Origin: Terriglobia bacterium
GTDB taxonomy: Bacteria; Acidobacteriota; Terriglobia; Terriglobales; Acidobacteriaceae
DNA length: 41,620 nucleotides
NCBI GenBank assembly: GCA_020073015.1
Contig: JAIQFZ010000035.1
Location: 1-41,620, forward strand
Direction: 5' to 3'
The notes under the pieces are model-generated. The model saw only the letters and a list, made by a program, of their open reading frames with translations, searched no databases and was not told the origin of the DNA. Of the stretch, positions 40,977 to 41,620 are shown one piece after another. A program made the position numbers and the translations under genes. Positions within the stretch are counted from its first letter, which is position 1. Each line of letters opens with the position of its first letter.

Positions 40977-41620
40977 CTACTTCTTGTGAGCCTGGGCGGC
41001 GCCTCGCTTCTTGAAGGCTTTCACGGAATGCTCGACTCGGTTCCGGCCATGTTCTTTGGCCGCATAGAGACCGGCATCCGCGCGGCTTAATAGCGATTCT
41101 ACTTCGTCCTTCCCAACGCATTCCGAAACCGCGACGCCCATGCTCACGGTAATGCTCTTCTCGGCATCGAGAGCAACCACGGGCGTCCCTGCCACCACTT
41201 CTCGCAGTTCATTGCCGCGGGCCATCGCGTTCTCCAGATCGCAGCCGGGCAGCACGAGCAGAAACTCTTCTCCCCCATAGCGGCCAATCCAGTCATACAC
41301 GCGCAGGCTGGAACGGAGCCGGCGCGCGATCTCCTGCAACGCTTGATCGCCGAACAGATGCCCGAGGGTATCGTTGACCTGCTTGAAATGGTCGATATCG
41401 GCAAGAATGATGCTGACTGGTTTCCGCTCCCGCCGGGCTCTCTCCAGTTCCCGCTGGAGCATCTCGAGAATCTCACCCCGGTTCAGCAACTCCGTGAGGG
41501 AATCGTGCGTGGCCGCGTGGCGCATGGCCTCCCGGGCTTGCACGAGTTCATCCTGCAGGTCGAGAATGCGTTTCCCAACCATGAGACGGGCTTTCAGCTC
41601 CGATTCATCAAACGGTTTGA
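40977..41620 (-). CDS. Response-regulator diguanylate cyclase (5' end outside window)
   Basis: The window ends inside this gene. The last bases upstream of the Met at 41582 stay in frame and read KPFDESELKARL, the C-terminal signature of a receiver domain. The real protein is therefore a receiver-GGDEF fusion of the PleD/WspR type, not a 201-residue GGDEF protein. The GGDEF domain has HDSLTELLNRG, ILADIDHFKQVNDTLGHLFG, the active-site GGEEF and, five residues before it, RVYD, an intact RxxD inhibitory site. It should make c-di-GMP and be product-inhibited. The C-terminus is a short basic tail. It is convergent with the NfnB-like gene. Confidence 0.9.
   Translation of the reverse strand, partial: KPFDESELKARLMVGKRILDLQDELVQAREAMRHAATHDSLTELLNRGEILEMLQRELERARRERKPVSIILADIDHFKQVNDTLGHLFGDQALQEIARRLRSSLRVYDWIGRYGGEEFLLVLPGCDLENAMARGNELREVVAGTPVVALDAEKSITVSMGVAVSECVGKDEVESLLSRADAGLYAAKEHGRNRVEHSVKAFKKRGAAQAHKK

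Overview
The window looks like chromosomal DNA from a soil-type acidobacterium (Acidobacteriota, Terriglobia/Koribacter-like). This is inferred from the high-GC coding sequence, the CadC-like winged-helix/TPR regulator, the small secreted 'VPFDF...G' protein, the YVTN-type beta-propeller lipoprotein, the DUF1501 Tat protein and the many short palindromic repeats between genes. No plasmid, phage, transposase, CRISPR, rRNA or tRNA gene was seen. No 16S or other taxonomic marker is present, so the placement rests on gene style only.

Layout. 0.2-5.4 kb: a secreted M48-type metalloprotease diverges from an M20 peptidase, which is translationally coupled (TAATG) to an exported YtcJ-type amidohydrolase, followed by a small membrane protein. 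5.5-11.4 kb: a membrane-bound winged-helix/TPR regulator, a small secreted protein, a Do-family HtrA protease with its own promoter and terminator, a peptidoglycan-binding-domain protein and a CpsB-type PHP phosphatase. 11.4-16.7 kb: a small conserved protein, a beta-propeller lipoprotein, then a compact hypC-D-E-A-B operon for [NiFe]-hydrogenase maturation. Neither hypF nor hydrogenase structural genes are in view. 16.8-22 kb (minus strand): a tolC-emrA-emrB-type tripartite efflux operon followed by a cytidylate-kinase-like gene.

22-29.5 kb: a PilZ protein and a Tat-exported DUF1501 protein on the plus strand; then, on the minus strand, an orphan nuoB, a Rieske protein and a hypothetical protein; a DUF4097-like exported protein on the plus strand; and a minus-strand cluster of a hypothetical gene, aroA and a methyltransferase. 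29.6-35.2 kb: an exported ADP-ribosylglycohydrolase-family protein, an alpha/beta hydrolase, a PspC/zinc-ribbon protein, a TPR protein with a suspicious N-terminus, a zinc-ribbon membrane protein and thiD. 35.2-35.6 kb is an AT-rich gene-free island carrying a good sigma70-like promoter for rlpA. 36.1-41.6 kb: pyrF, a 59-residue zinc-ribbon protein, queG, an NfnA/NfnB-like flavoprotein pair and the 3' part of a response-regulator diguanylate cyclase cut by the window end.

Redox and hydrogen themes recur (hyp operon, orphan NuoB plus Rieske, NfnAB-like pair), and cell-envelope functions are common (M48, HtrA, RlpA, TolC/EmrAB, DUF1501). I see no clearly new multi-gene system. The most distinctive non-coding signal is a set of short palindromic or tandem repeats placed at or just after the stop codons of minus-strand genes. 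In one family the repeat terminus itself supplies the stop codon.
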